This document shows positions 1 to 10,506 of a stretch of 25,359 nucleotides of DNA, piece by piece; position 1 is the stretch's first letter, and every line of letters starts with the position of its first letter. The DNA lies in assembly GCA_027604005.1 (NCBI GenBank), contig JADGJT010000335.1, positions 1 through 25,359 of the forward strand. The letters are read 5' to 3'. The position numbers and the translations under genes are program-made. The notes beneath the pieces are model-generated. The model saw nothing but the letters and a program-made list of their open reading frames with translations. It was not told the DNA's origin and searched no databases. Source of the DNA: Dinochytrium kinnereticum. Its lineage: Eukaryota > Chytridiomycota > Chytridiomycetes > Chytridiales > Chytridiaceae.

Positions 1-1080
1 AACGCCCTCCCCCACCCCCCACCCCCATTAAGTCCCCCGGATCCCCCCCGCCCCCCCCACCCCCCCCGGCCCGGGGCGCCGGGGGGCGCCCCCGGGGCCG
101 CGCCGGGCCGCGCGGCGGCCCCCCCCCGCCCGCGGCGGCCGGGGCCCGGGGACAGCAGGGACTCTTGTGTCTCTAGTTCTGTGACAGCAAAAATTGAATG
201 GAAGACGACGCCTCTTTGCCTGCAGTGTTCAAGCCGGGAGACGGACGCGCAGAACAACGACGAACGACAACTGACGGACTCGCTGGAGCTGCTGTATTAA
301 TGCGGTTGACGCACTGGGGGGGATGCTGTCGGCAGCATCATCGACGACCAGACGCCAGGCATCAAGCGCGCAACGGAGGGAAGGGGAGAACAACCAGGTC
401 TAACGTGGGCAGAGCAAAGTGAAAACACCAGCAGGCAGACAACGATGTCATCATCAAAGAACAAGAGAGAAGGAAGAAAGGAACAATGGATGCCGCGACC
501 CCTCATGCTAATAAGCCAACCGTGAATAATGAAGAGAAAAAAGTAAAGAGCGCCAGAAGAGAAAGAACGCAGAAAGATCTCGGAAAGCATGAAATGCATG
601 AGCATACAGAAACGAGAAAAAAACTAAAGAAAAGCCTCATCATAATCCCGAAAAGAAGGAAAACCAGGACAGAAATAAAATAAAATCGGAAAGGAATAAA
701 AAATGCAATCACCGCACCACAGACTAGTGAGTTGTCAAAGGCTGAAACCAAAGTGGAATTGAACTAAACAGAATTGAATCGAAAAAATAAAAAAAATGAA
801 GACAGCCTTTAAAGAGAAAGAAATAACGACAACTATTAAAGAGAAAGAAATAAAGGTCCAGCAGCTTGTCAAAAAAACCCCAGTAACAGCAGCACAGCGA
901 TAGATAAACAAGGCTAAGCGCACCACACCGAGATATAAGAAAAAACGGCTCGTGTCTCCAACCGCTCGCAAAGAAACGAAAACAAAAACAAACAATCAAG
1001 AAACCACCGTAAATTACTTCAATAATTCGACAAGCAATCATCATTCTGTCAAAAACAAAAAAAAAAATTAAAAAAATTCC
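1..1080. other. Non-coding flank: C-rich start, then purine-rich DNA
   Basis: The first 150 bases are almost pure C and G with long C runs and many GGCC/CCGG-like steps, so the minus strand is G-run rich. From about 180 to 1080 the plus strand is A/G-rich and the minus strand T/C-rich. Open frames here encode only Phe/Ser/Leu-rich or Lys-rich composition and none looks like a protein. The stretch lies downstream of the minus-strand bestrophin gene, so part of it is probably that gene's 3' untranslated region. No gene can be supported. Confidence 0.6.
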
Positions 1081-3516
1081 CTAAACACCAACCCTAGGAG
1101 GTGTGGCCCTCAAAGGCGAGGCAGCGCCACCCATGGACTTTCGAGATGCTGTTTCCTCAGAGCTGGGTGAAAACCAAAGACTGGGGTCCCGCTTAGAATC
1201 AGAAGCAATAACCTGCTGAATCTCTCGTCGGACTTGATCAATGAAATCCCTATAAATGGTGCCATAGGAAAAGGAAACGGGAAAAAAAGGTAAGCCGCTT
1301 ACAAAGAAAACAATAAAGGACTTAAAAGAAAGTATGAATAGAAAAAGTAAATCAAAAAAATTCAAGGAAGAGCATCTCACTCCAAAGGAAGATCGTTAGC
1401 ATCCTCTCCAAAGGGATTCTCAATTTCGAGTGCGATTCCCTCGATTCCAAGGAACACGAATGAGGCAATAGCAATAACAGGGATGCAAAAGTAGCTAGGA
1501 AGAAAGTTTAGAATCAGGTAAGAAACAGACGATTTGGAAAAACAAGAAACGCAAGAAAGTCCTCTTTTGACGCAAAAATTCAACAAAACAAAATAGTAAG
1601 CAAAAAAATATCTCACTTCAAAGCCCCAACAAGCTGGAAAGGCAGCGACAGCAAGTAAATCAGCACGACAACCTTCAAGTGAATATTATACACAAGCGGA
1701 ATAGGGCTATTCCGAATTCTCTCCAAATTGGTTGCACAGTCAACCAAGCCCGTCAAAGCTGTAAAGAACGCTGCTTGTCCTTGGACATCATAGGTCTCGG
1801 CCTTGCGGCCTCGATAGATATAAGAGGTTAGGTGAAAGAGGATTTCGAGGGGGACGTTCTTTTCGTTGAACTGGGGCTTTGAGGGGTTGAAGGCTGGGAC
1901 GTGGGCGAGGAGATGGATCAGGTCCGTGTACTGGTGGTTGTGTTATTTTGTTTTTGGAAATGTCGTGTTTAGTGGTAGAAACCGATTTGGGTAAAGTCGG
2001 TTTTATATTCTCCAGAGATTTTTAGCAGAAACCACAAACCTTAACCCCGGTTTCGCCACGAAGAAGGTACTAAATACAAAGAGGAGGAAAACAACCCGCG
2101 TCAGTAGAGTACAAGTAGCAAAAGGAAAAAACATTTTTCATCACTCCTTACCTTTGTGGCAATAGGGAACGCAAGAACTAAGTTTAAAGCACCACGCTTC
2201 TCCTGCTCCACCTTAGCATTTCCCTCAGAGTTTCCCATAATCTACAGAAAAAACTAATTACTGAAAAGGAAAAACAGAAGAATAAAGAAGAAAGAGCAAG
2301 AAAAATGGCGACGCCTACCCAAATAACCCTGCTTAGGTTCCTGCAATGAGTAATGATAGTTCCCCAGATACGTCGGCCCTCCCAGTAGCGATCGTAAGCG
2401 GTGTTGTTACGAAAGACAAGGAGGAGAGAGAGAACTGGTTCAATCGCAGAATAAACAAAAAAAAGAGGGGGGTTAGAAAGTAAAAGCAGAGGAGAAACAG
2501 AATTTCATGCGGCGATCAGTGGGTCGAGTAGAATATAGGAGAAAGCATTAAAATTTGTTGGAGACTAACCGACTCCGATAACAGAGATTAGAAGTGGGCT
2601 AGTAGCCAAAACGGTCCATCTATTGAAAGAGTATTAGACTTATAGATGAAGTAAAAATAAAGAGCACTTACTTGGCTTGCAGATGAATGAGAACCCAGAA
2701 AATGGCCCACAGGGTGATTAAAAAGGTGGGAAGGATGATATGAGGAAGGATAGAGCCCCGGTACCGAAAAAGGTAAAGGAAGTTGGCTGAAGAGAAATAA
2801 TTAGAAAAAACGAAATGGTCGATCATCAGAGAAAAAGATAAAAGGAGGCGAGGAATATTCGCCGCAGGATGCAAAAGGGAAGGAGTCAATAGCTCAACTC
2901 AGCAACAAAGTATGTAATAACCTTTAGCTTGATTCGATCCCTTCATGAAAACGACCCGCTTGCGAGTCTTGACTTTCTTAATGTCATCCATCGACGCCAC
3001 TATCATGGTGGCAGAGTCCAGTTTTTTCAAAGCAGAAGGTCTCCTTCCTGACCCCAAGTTGAACATAGACGGTGACGAGGAGACAACCGGTGTGCTGGGG
3101 TTACTTAACCGATGGCCCAGCCCAGAAAGTGGACTGTTGTCGATCAAAGACTGATCTACAAGCGCCTTAGAAGCAGGGGACAGAGGGATGGAACGAATGG
3201 ACAGAGATGATCGCTTTGACGCCGCTGCAACATTATCCTCAACAGTGACGATTGGAGCAGGGTGTGGGTGCTGGTGCTGATGCATAGTGATGACCACCTC
3301 TGGGTTGTTTGAGCTGGAAATGCTGGCGTTTGAGGGGGCTAAAGTGATGGGCTCCCGAGATGGAAGGTAGAGGGCGAGGTCTGGAGGTGTAGAGATGGAT
3401 GAATGGCGTGGGGGGGTCCCATTGGAGGCAGTTGATCCCATTGACATCCTGGACATGCGCTTCGTTGAGGATATGGGGGGGTTTGAAGCTGACGGGGTGG
3501 TGTTTGTGCCCGACAT
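1081..3516 (-). CDS. Bestrophin-family (RFP-TM) anion channel, 8 exons
   Basis: Predicted membrane anion (chloride-type) channel of the fungal bestrophin/RFP-TM family, about 520 residues. Exons in transcription order: 3516-2922, 2786-2672, 2619-2570, 2434-2319, 2241-2152, 1930-1617, 1494-1381, 1249-1081. All junctions are GT/AG and keep frame; the summed length is 521 codons including stop. Residues 1-198 are a Ser/Pro/Thr-rich, probably cytosolic leader. The family core follows: a hydrophobic segment ending LQAKWTVLATSP, the signature FRNNTAYDRYWEGRRIW near residue 261, a helical segment with YLLSLPFQLVGA, and near residues 443-465 the hallmark GIEGIALEIENPFGEDANDL continuing into PLED, then RREIQQ. 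The start at 3516 (MSGTNTTPS) is chosen because the frame, though open further upstream, would run antisense into the neighbouring F-box gene. Family assignment is strong; ion selectivity and membrane location are inferred from the family. A divergent promoter is shared with the F-box gene. Confidence 0.9.
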
Positions 3517-3841
3517 GGCTGGGAGACAGGTGGTTAGGAGTTTTGTCTTGTTTGGGTTGAAGGCTGCGTTGCGGTGTGCGGGTGTCGTCGGAGGCGGGAT
3601 GGCGGTGGCGAGTGTCGCAGTAGGCGGGATGACGGCGTTGTGCGTGGGAAGTGAAGGGATCAGGCGAGTCCGTTGATGTCCAGCCAAAAGAGGGAAGGCT
3701 GCCGCTGGTTCGTTCGTTCTGTGGCTTCGGTGACAAATTTTGACTGGCGGCGTGCATTGAGTCCGCGCGCGCTGAGACGCATCCGGACATGACGGCGCGT
3801 CCTGTTCATTGCTCAGAATTGTCAGAATTGTTTTTGTGAAA
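3517..3841. promoter_or_regulatory. Shared divergent promoter region (bestrophin / F-box gene)
   Basis: This 325-base gap separates the start codons of two oppositely transcribed genes, so it should contain both 5' untranslated regions and both core promoters. I see no clear TATA box or recognisable operator. An open frame on the minus strand crosses the gap, but it has no matching protein character. Confidence 0.5.
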
Positions 3842-5167
3842 ATGGCCGCGTCGCTGGCGCTGCTGCCACCAGAGCTGATCCACTGCATCGCTGGGGCCTC
3901 ATCCGTCCCGCGTTCCCGCTTCCTGACACCCCCCCGTCGGCCAACGCCTGAAGACCTCTCAGATGCAGACGGCGATAATAATCCTGAGGGGCGAACGGTG
4001 GTCGCTGGTGTGGACGTTGACACCATCCCCACTCCCATCCTGTCACTGCAGGACATTCGCTTACTCTCGTCCACATGCCGCAGACTTCGGTCCTGCCTCA
4101 CGGACCCCCTCTTTGGCGCCTGGTACCTTTCCCGAGATGCAGCGTCTCTGGTCGTTTCCATCACCATACGCACGCCAGTCTCGTCGTTTGATGTGTTTGA
4201 TTATGGTATCCTCCTTCCCCCCAAAGAAACCTCCGCAGACAGGACCTCGGAGTCTCCATCCCTCGATTCGTTTCAGTCTCGACCGGAGGCTCCCTCGTCT
4301 GACTCTGCATCCATCAAGCAGGCTATGATGCCTCGTGGGGTGTTTCTTCATCAGCGAGCTCATCCTGCAACTGGACCTGATCCTCCCTCTTCCGTTGTGC
4401 ATGAGATATGGATGCGTGCTTCCGGTGCGGTTGATGTCGTTCGAAGGAGACTTCCCAAGACTGCTAACTGCAATGCTCTGGCAAAAGCCGACCAATCTCT
4501 CTTTGAGACCGACCCACCCTCTGTCTGCTTTGTGAATAATTATCATCGATCCAACTGCCGTCTTTGCGGGATCGCCAGAGTCTCTGGCATCTGTGCGCAT
4601 GTGGACAAGAACTACAGGTAACTTCCCTGAAGGAAGGATTCCTTTCTTTTGTTACTGTTATCCTCCAAATAACCCATTCTCCACTAAAGAGTCTTCCTCC
4701 AAACATGGTTGGACTCTCATACCATCACCCTTGACGACGGCCTCAAAGTCATCATTAATCTCATGCATGTACCCCCAGCCGACGCTGGAACTCTTTGGCG
4801 AATGATGGGCGACCCATCAACACCCTCCACTTCCGATTCCGAGGCTGAGGTGACGGATATGATGGACGAGTTATCCGCGTCAAGCCCCATTGGGCCCAAG
4901 GGAAGCCGCATACCACCCTCTGTTCCAAGAATTCTTAGAGATCATAAGGGGGTGTGGAACCCCCCTTCCGCGCTTGTGGAAGTGACGCGGTATGGGATCA
5001 GCGTTGGACGACACGTTGGGAGTGCTGTTGAGAGGTTTTTTGGCATGGGGGAAAAGGACCACGACGCTCCTCTTGGGGCACACCAGAGTAGAGTTGGGCA
5101 TGGTAGGGTAGATATATCGGCCAATCCACCCGTTCGACGCGTCCCAATCTACAACCCTTGGCAATAA
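3842..5167 (+). CDS. F-box-like protein, 2 exons
   Basis: Predicted 417-residue protein. Exon 1 is 3842-4617 and exon 2 is 4690-5167. The 72-base intron begins GTAACT and ends CACTAAAG, joining AG to A to give Arg in frame with RVFLQTWLDSH. The N-terminus has an F-box opening (LLPPELIHCIAG, residues 8-18). The usual second half of an F-box appears only at residues 67-96 (ILSLQDIRLLSSTCRRLRSC, then a Trp-containing end), so an acidic, Pro-rich insert of about 45 residues splits the motif. Mid-protein there are several Cys (NCRLCGIARVSGICAH, about residues 242-257) that could be a small metal site, but no full zinc-finger spacing is seen. The C-terminal third is acidic then Pro-rich. F-box proteins usually present substrates to SCF ubiquitin ligases; the substrate here is unknown. 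ATG 3842 is used because it starts directly before the F-box. AATAAA-like signals follow the stop at about 5163. Confidence 0.7.
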
Positions 5168-5281
5168 AAACATAAAGCTACTTGCAGTGCCCAGTAAATA
5201 AAAAAAGAGTTAACATTGATATACTATATATACTATAACTATATTGCTGTTTATAAATAGCATGAGAAAAAAATATGCATG
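5168..5281. terminator. Convergent 3' ends of F-box and TmcB-like genes
   Basis: Two genes end facing each other with only 114 bases between stop codons. On the plus strand GCAATAAAAAC lies just after the F-box stop and GTAAATAAAAAAAG about 30 bases later; either can act as the polyadenylation signal. The rest is AT-rich (TATACTATATATAC). The minus-strand signal is less clear. Confidence 0.45.
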
Positions 5282-8200
5282 CTAAGGCCAGTCCGCATTC
5301 TCTGGTTTCAATTCCCCCCGGCTCTCCCTCAAAGATCTTGACTCAGGCCTATTCACTGAGTTAACCCTGCTGGCGTCCACGTGCAAAGCCCGATAAGAAG
5401 GTCGCCGAGAAATTGAATTGGCCCTTCTAAGGTTCTCAGGAATAGGCGGCACCGGAGGCGGATCATCTGCTTCGACTCTGACCCTCCTAAAATCACTAGA
5501 CAAGCTTCTCTTAGTATTTCCGTGAAATGCATTTGAGTTCGCGTCGCCTGCAAGCCCTGAGAAAGACGATCGCTGATGGTTTAGTGCCGAGATCTTAGGT
5601 GATTTTGAGAACGTTGTGCCCTCCACTTGGGCGACAAAGTTAGCGACGATTGCTTGATTGTTGGTGAGCTCGTCCGCGGTTGTCGGTGATTGTTCGGGGG
5701 TCTCGCTGAAGATTCTTGTGTGAATTATGTTGTTTGCCTCAAAAGTGCTGTATGCTTGTGAGGCTGGGCGACTTCGAACGGCACCAGGTGCGCGGCGGTA
5801 GTGAGCCATTCCTTGAGATTCTGACTCAGTGTGATGAGATGGGGACCGTATTATCTGCTGATTTGGACCCGCCGCCATGTTATCGGCCACCTTGCTTGAA
5901 ACGGTGCTTCGTTTAAGATGAAGTAGCTCTCTTAGTGAATCAATGTCAGCCACAATCTCTACAGGGATCATGAGAAGAAGCTTCAAGGTTCTCTCGTTTT
6001 CAGTTTTGACAAGGTAATCGAGGATTTTTCTCCAGAACAGAAAGTAACTGCTAAAGATCACGACGATCACGGTGAAAAACATCCCGATTGCGACGTTAAT
6101 CAAGAGATCAAGACGTCGTGAGGTGTCGTTACTGAATTGGATCAAGAACTGGTTGTACCCGTTTATAATCACCTCTTCGTTACGAATGATCTCCCTCACA
6201 GCTATTTGCTCACTTGTGACAACACTCGACTTCGCGATCCTAAGCGAGTTCTCCAAAAATGTTGTGAGAGAGTCGAAAACAGTTTGAGATTGATTCGGGT
6301 TCCTCGATATTTCCCCAATTATATTCACGCCGTACTGTGACGGTAGGGGTGATAATGGAATCCCTAGAGACTCGTTTCCATACAAGATCGATGACGCGGA
6401 TGACAGAATCTGCGAAGCGCTATCTTCCAGGATAGTCGAAAGAGACACCCAGGGTCGTTGCGGGTTTACTAAGCTGAACGTCGAGTTCCCATGCATAGTT
6501 ACATCTTTAATCACAGTTGCTACGCGAGAAACCATATGATGGAGGTTAAATCCTGACACCAAAATCCCCGCTGAGGGAGCCACCGTCAACCCGACTGCGT
6601 AATTAGCACCCATCGCAACCGTGTAACTCACAGCGATCAACGATAGCGCATGAATGTACATTCTAGTTAGTTTGAAATACCCGGTTTGAGCTCGAAGATT
6701 CAGCACATCCGCATCCTTTTTCCCTTTAAACTCATCATCAGAATCGCTGCCTTCCTTCTCCTCTTCTTCTTCCCGTGCCAGATCCTCTTTTGACACTGCT
6801 CCAGGCTCGTAATACTTTCGAAAGAGGATTTGAGTGACAGCTTTAGGGATTTGGAGGAATGCGCGAAGGGATGTTTCTCGGTCCAGTCTGGCGCGTCGGA
6901 TAACGGGTATAAATACGCCAAAAGCGAATATTATTAAAAGAAGGATCGCTACTATCCATGCGCCTTTTTGGGAGATAATTGAGTTAGCTTTTGGCTGGAC
7001 ATAAATGGGGTATCATACCTAGTTGGAGAATGGAGATGAGTGAAACATCTTCATAAATCATGTCTGCCAGCACAAACTGAAGCTTCCCGTATGCGTTTGA
7101 TAGTGTTATGATACCGTTATCTAGCAAGAACTATCCCAAGAAAGGAACATTAGTGATTAGGGTAGTGATTGAGGATAAAAGCTCACCCGAACATCAGGGT
7201 TACTATCCATACCCGCCGTCGTGTAAGAGCTAAATGTAACATTCACTCTTCTTAAGTATAACAGAGTTGTATCCCTCATTGAGGAATTTCTAAAAATTCT
7301 CCAAGGCACTCCATCCGCAAGCTGAAAAGTATCCATCACTATGTTTGGGTACACCCAGGTCCTATACGCCGCATTTCTCTTCGCTGTATAGTCAAACAAC
7401 GATGAACTATTCAACCTAAACATGTCCAAAGCGTTTTTAATGATCAAATATTGGTTTGTGGTGTAATTTGAACCGTCAGTTAAGTTTCCTGAGTGTGGTG
7501 CTCGAATACTCTGATGGATTTGAATAAGTGAACTTCGACATCCGTTCGAAAGGCGGAGCCATTCAAATTCACTTCGGAGAAAATTTGTACCGACTGTTAC
7601 GACGAGAAGCTGGGCGAGCGCCATGATGATAAGCGCGAGTTGAACACCTTAGAGTTGGTTTTAAGTTGCTGAGATTTATGTTTCAAATGGAGTACCTCTA
7701 ATCATCCAATGGAGTTGTGAGCTATTCGCCTTTGAGTAAAGATAAACTTGCTTTCTGTACTCCAGGTATTGCTTCTTCTCCTTTCTCGACCTTGAATCAT
7801 GAGAATAAAGCGCAAGTTTCTCAGCCGTGACAGAAGGCAACTCATCCGCCATTCCAGCATCCTGTATCGTCTTGATCTGCTTTTGAATCTTCTTCGACTC
7901 GTCTCGGTTATTATGAATCTCTTCTAAAAATACAGCGTAATTTCGCAGGACTCTGACTGAGAGTGGGAATCGGGCCAGGAGCTGACGGTACGCATCAATG
8001 GCCATTTTGTCTGACCACTCCATTTGGGAGACGAGGTTGATGAGGTTGTTGGTATCTACTTGACTTTCGTCGGCTAACATGATTGTTTGCCAGAAGTTTG
8101 CAATGCTTCCTTTCGCTTCTTTATGATGCATGGTTGCCTAAAAATTTCAATGTGGTTATTCTTCTCTGAACAAATAAGCCAGCTTTAAAAAAAATGAAAT

Positions 8201-10154
8201 AACCTTTTTCATCAGCTGCTTGAACTCAACACGGTCGACCGCGTCAAGTTTCTTGTTCCCAACTGTTCTGACACCATTGCGAATCTCTTGCTCTTGCTGG
8301 TATATAGTGAATTCAGTGTCAATGAATGGTTTCGCCCCTAACGCTTTTTTGAGATAGTTGGCAGCCATGGATGTGTCATCCTTATAAACTTATTTCTCTA
8401 TGTTAGGTTCAAAGTTGACGACTAGCAATAGCAAATGCCTACCAAGAAAGAAAATGGCATCTGGAAGTCATAGATGATTAGCTGAGTTAGCAACCACGTT
8501 TTCAAAAAAATGCTAGATAGATGAAATACATACATGAAACCATGAGGTCGGCTGAGTTTGGAAACTTTTGTATACCATACAAGAACATCTGATCGGCAAC
8601 CTCAAGCGCCTCCGGCGTTGAAGTATGAATCAGAAATCGAGTCGCGATCTCGACCTAATAATATCTAAGTAAAAAAGGAATAAAACACATATCCCGGAAG
8701 TTATACCTGTGACGGATGCCAGAACCTCGTCTCTTGACCCTTTTTATCCTGCTCCTCGATTTCCCAGGTATTGAAATTCGTATCCTCAACTTTAAAGTTC
8801 TGGACTGCTAGCGTATAGCTTGTTGCATAATCCAGATGACGGGAGTAGAGGTAGTAGGATAAGTATCCCACAAAAGGAATGCCGGCACAGTATCCGTAAA
8901 ATAAATAGTTAAGAGGTGGGTTTTCAACATGTGACTGCTCGATTGACGCCATTACAATTGACCCTTTTTTTGACGGTGAGAAAGCATCAGCATTCAAAAC
9001 TTAAGGAGAAAAAAAGAATCAGAGATACCTATGGACCCCCAGAAAACCTGTGCGAGCTGAACAAAACGATAAACATTGAAAGATTTGCTATAATATCTGT
9101 TTCGAAAGACAATGAATGAGCTCAACCTACGTAAAGCGGCATCGCTACTCACGGGATGAAAACAATCATGAAAAGAATTGTGGCAACCACGTTCAGCAAC
9201 AAGACAACGGCACGCAAAACAGGGTGTTTCTCCGCAAACACGAAGAAAGTCGTCAGCATCAGTTTTGAGGTCAACTCCAGCAGCTCCAATCGTGCAGTTG
9301 GGCGGGCAATAATACAAGTTGATTTTGGATTGGGATGGAAGTACGTCATGCTCATTAACATCGTGAACATTAGGAAGGGCGGGAGGAGAATGGCGGTAAG
9401 AACTCTGAGTGTCATATGGAGGGGGTTTTGCATGCATTCCCCGTACTCTGGCTTGCATGTGAAGATGCCGAGCAGTGTGTATATGATAGGGAGGAAGAAA
9501 ATGGAGGCGAGCATGGAGACTTTGGGATGAATTGAGAGGACGACATTAGGCCCATGAAATAACCATTAAGGGTATAAAAAATGATTATGCGCACCTAGAG
9601 TCCTTAGAAGTCTCAAGGGCCATACCCCAGCATTGAAATCGCTGTTTATGAAGCTCCGCAACACGTAGATAGCCAAGCCTATCATGGTTGCGATGAGCAC
9701 CAGAGAAATCATGGCAAGAACGAGTACAGCCGAAGGTCCAGAATACTCTACGACCACCTGCTCTATCTAGAAAACCACACCATACAACCATCATCAAGAG
9801 GTATTCTTGAGCATGATCACAAACCTGAATAATCTCAAGTATGAATCCAAACATATTTCCATAGGGTCCCCAGTTGAAGTCGATAAAGCAGAAAGAAAGC
9901 AACTGACAGAACTCGATAAACATGGATGCCCATTGCACTAGGGAGTTATTGCTCTCCACCAGCAGCGCCACCAAACTCGCAAAGAACCCCTTTTTGATGA
10001 TCAAAGTGGTTTTGAGGCCCTTCTTCCATAGTCGTCTCATACGTTTGGTAAGGGGCCTTGGATTCTCCAGCTGGGCCTGCAAGTCTCTCTGTAGGTTGGT
10101 GAGAGACACCTCCTGCTTCGAGTCCTCATCAACCGTATTGCCTCGCGACACCAT
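5282..10154 (-). CDS. TmcB/TmcC-like polytopic membrane protein, 12 exons
   Basis: Predicted large multi-pass membrane protein, about 1,404 residues. Exons in transcription order: 10154-9825, 9766-9595, 9519-9153, 9096-9029, 8963-8707, 8654-8534, 8460-8443, 8388-8204, 8137-7696, 7647-7187, 7130-7019, 6963-5282; every junction is GT/AG and in frame. The N-terminal half has several membrane helices (e.g. SNNSLVQWASMFIEFCQLLS; LLLNVVATILFMIVFIPYYS). Residues 507-650 are a helical repeat region (FWQTIMLADES; AYRQLLARFPLSVRVLRNYA then VFLEEI) typical of TmcB/TmcC TPR-like domains. Then come a helix at about 655-675 (LALIIMALAQLLVV), a luminal Asn-glycosylation-rich domain, helices near 846-865, 947-970 and 1131-1155, and a Ser/Pro-rich cytosolic tail (DDPPPVPPIPENL). 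The founding Dictyostelium genes and the many chytrid homologues have no settled function; a sensory or signalling role is inference. ATG 10154 begins MVSRGNTVDEDS. Exon 7 is a microexon of 18 bases. Confidence 0.85.
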
Positions 10155-10506
10155 ACTTGCACCTCTTGAAGATAGAAAGAATCCTGGCAACGTGCTTACC
10201 AAGTCTAACCCACGTTCTTCAATCTTTCAGGTACTCCGATGCCACAGGTTGGAGGTCGGCAGCAAGGGCCCCTGATAACATCTGTTCGACGCAAATCTCT
10301 TTCTTCCCCCCGTCGTGCCATGCCAATCCGAAAAGCACGAAATTGCGGATGCATCATAGAACGGATGCCCCTGTATGCCAATCTGTTTCATTGTTGGCTC
10401 GTCGAGGAATCACCGGGAGACGTCGCGTCGATCCGCTAGCGCCAGACGCGAGGTCCATAGCACCAAGGCAAATTTCAATGTTGTTTTGCTGGATAAGGTG
10501 ACAAAC
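10155..10506. promoter_or_regulatory. Divergent promoter region (TmcB-like / O-fucosyltransferase-like)
   Basis: About 350 bases separate the oppositely directed start codons. An upstream in-frame ATG at 10375 lies inside it, so transcription of the plus-strand gene may begin before that point. No TATA box or known binding motif stands out. Confidence 0.45.

Noticed and set aside
297..1044. Several minus-strand open frames of 80-106 codons
   Set aside because: They are made of Phe, Ser, Leu and Cys because the strand is T-rich; no domain, start context or splice partner supports them.
10375..10506. Earlier in-frame ATG for the O-fucosyltransferase-like gene
   Set aside because: It adds 44 residues ahead of the basic-plus-hydrophobic anchor, which fits a type II protein better when it is N-terminal. 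Kept only as an alternative.
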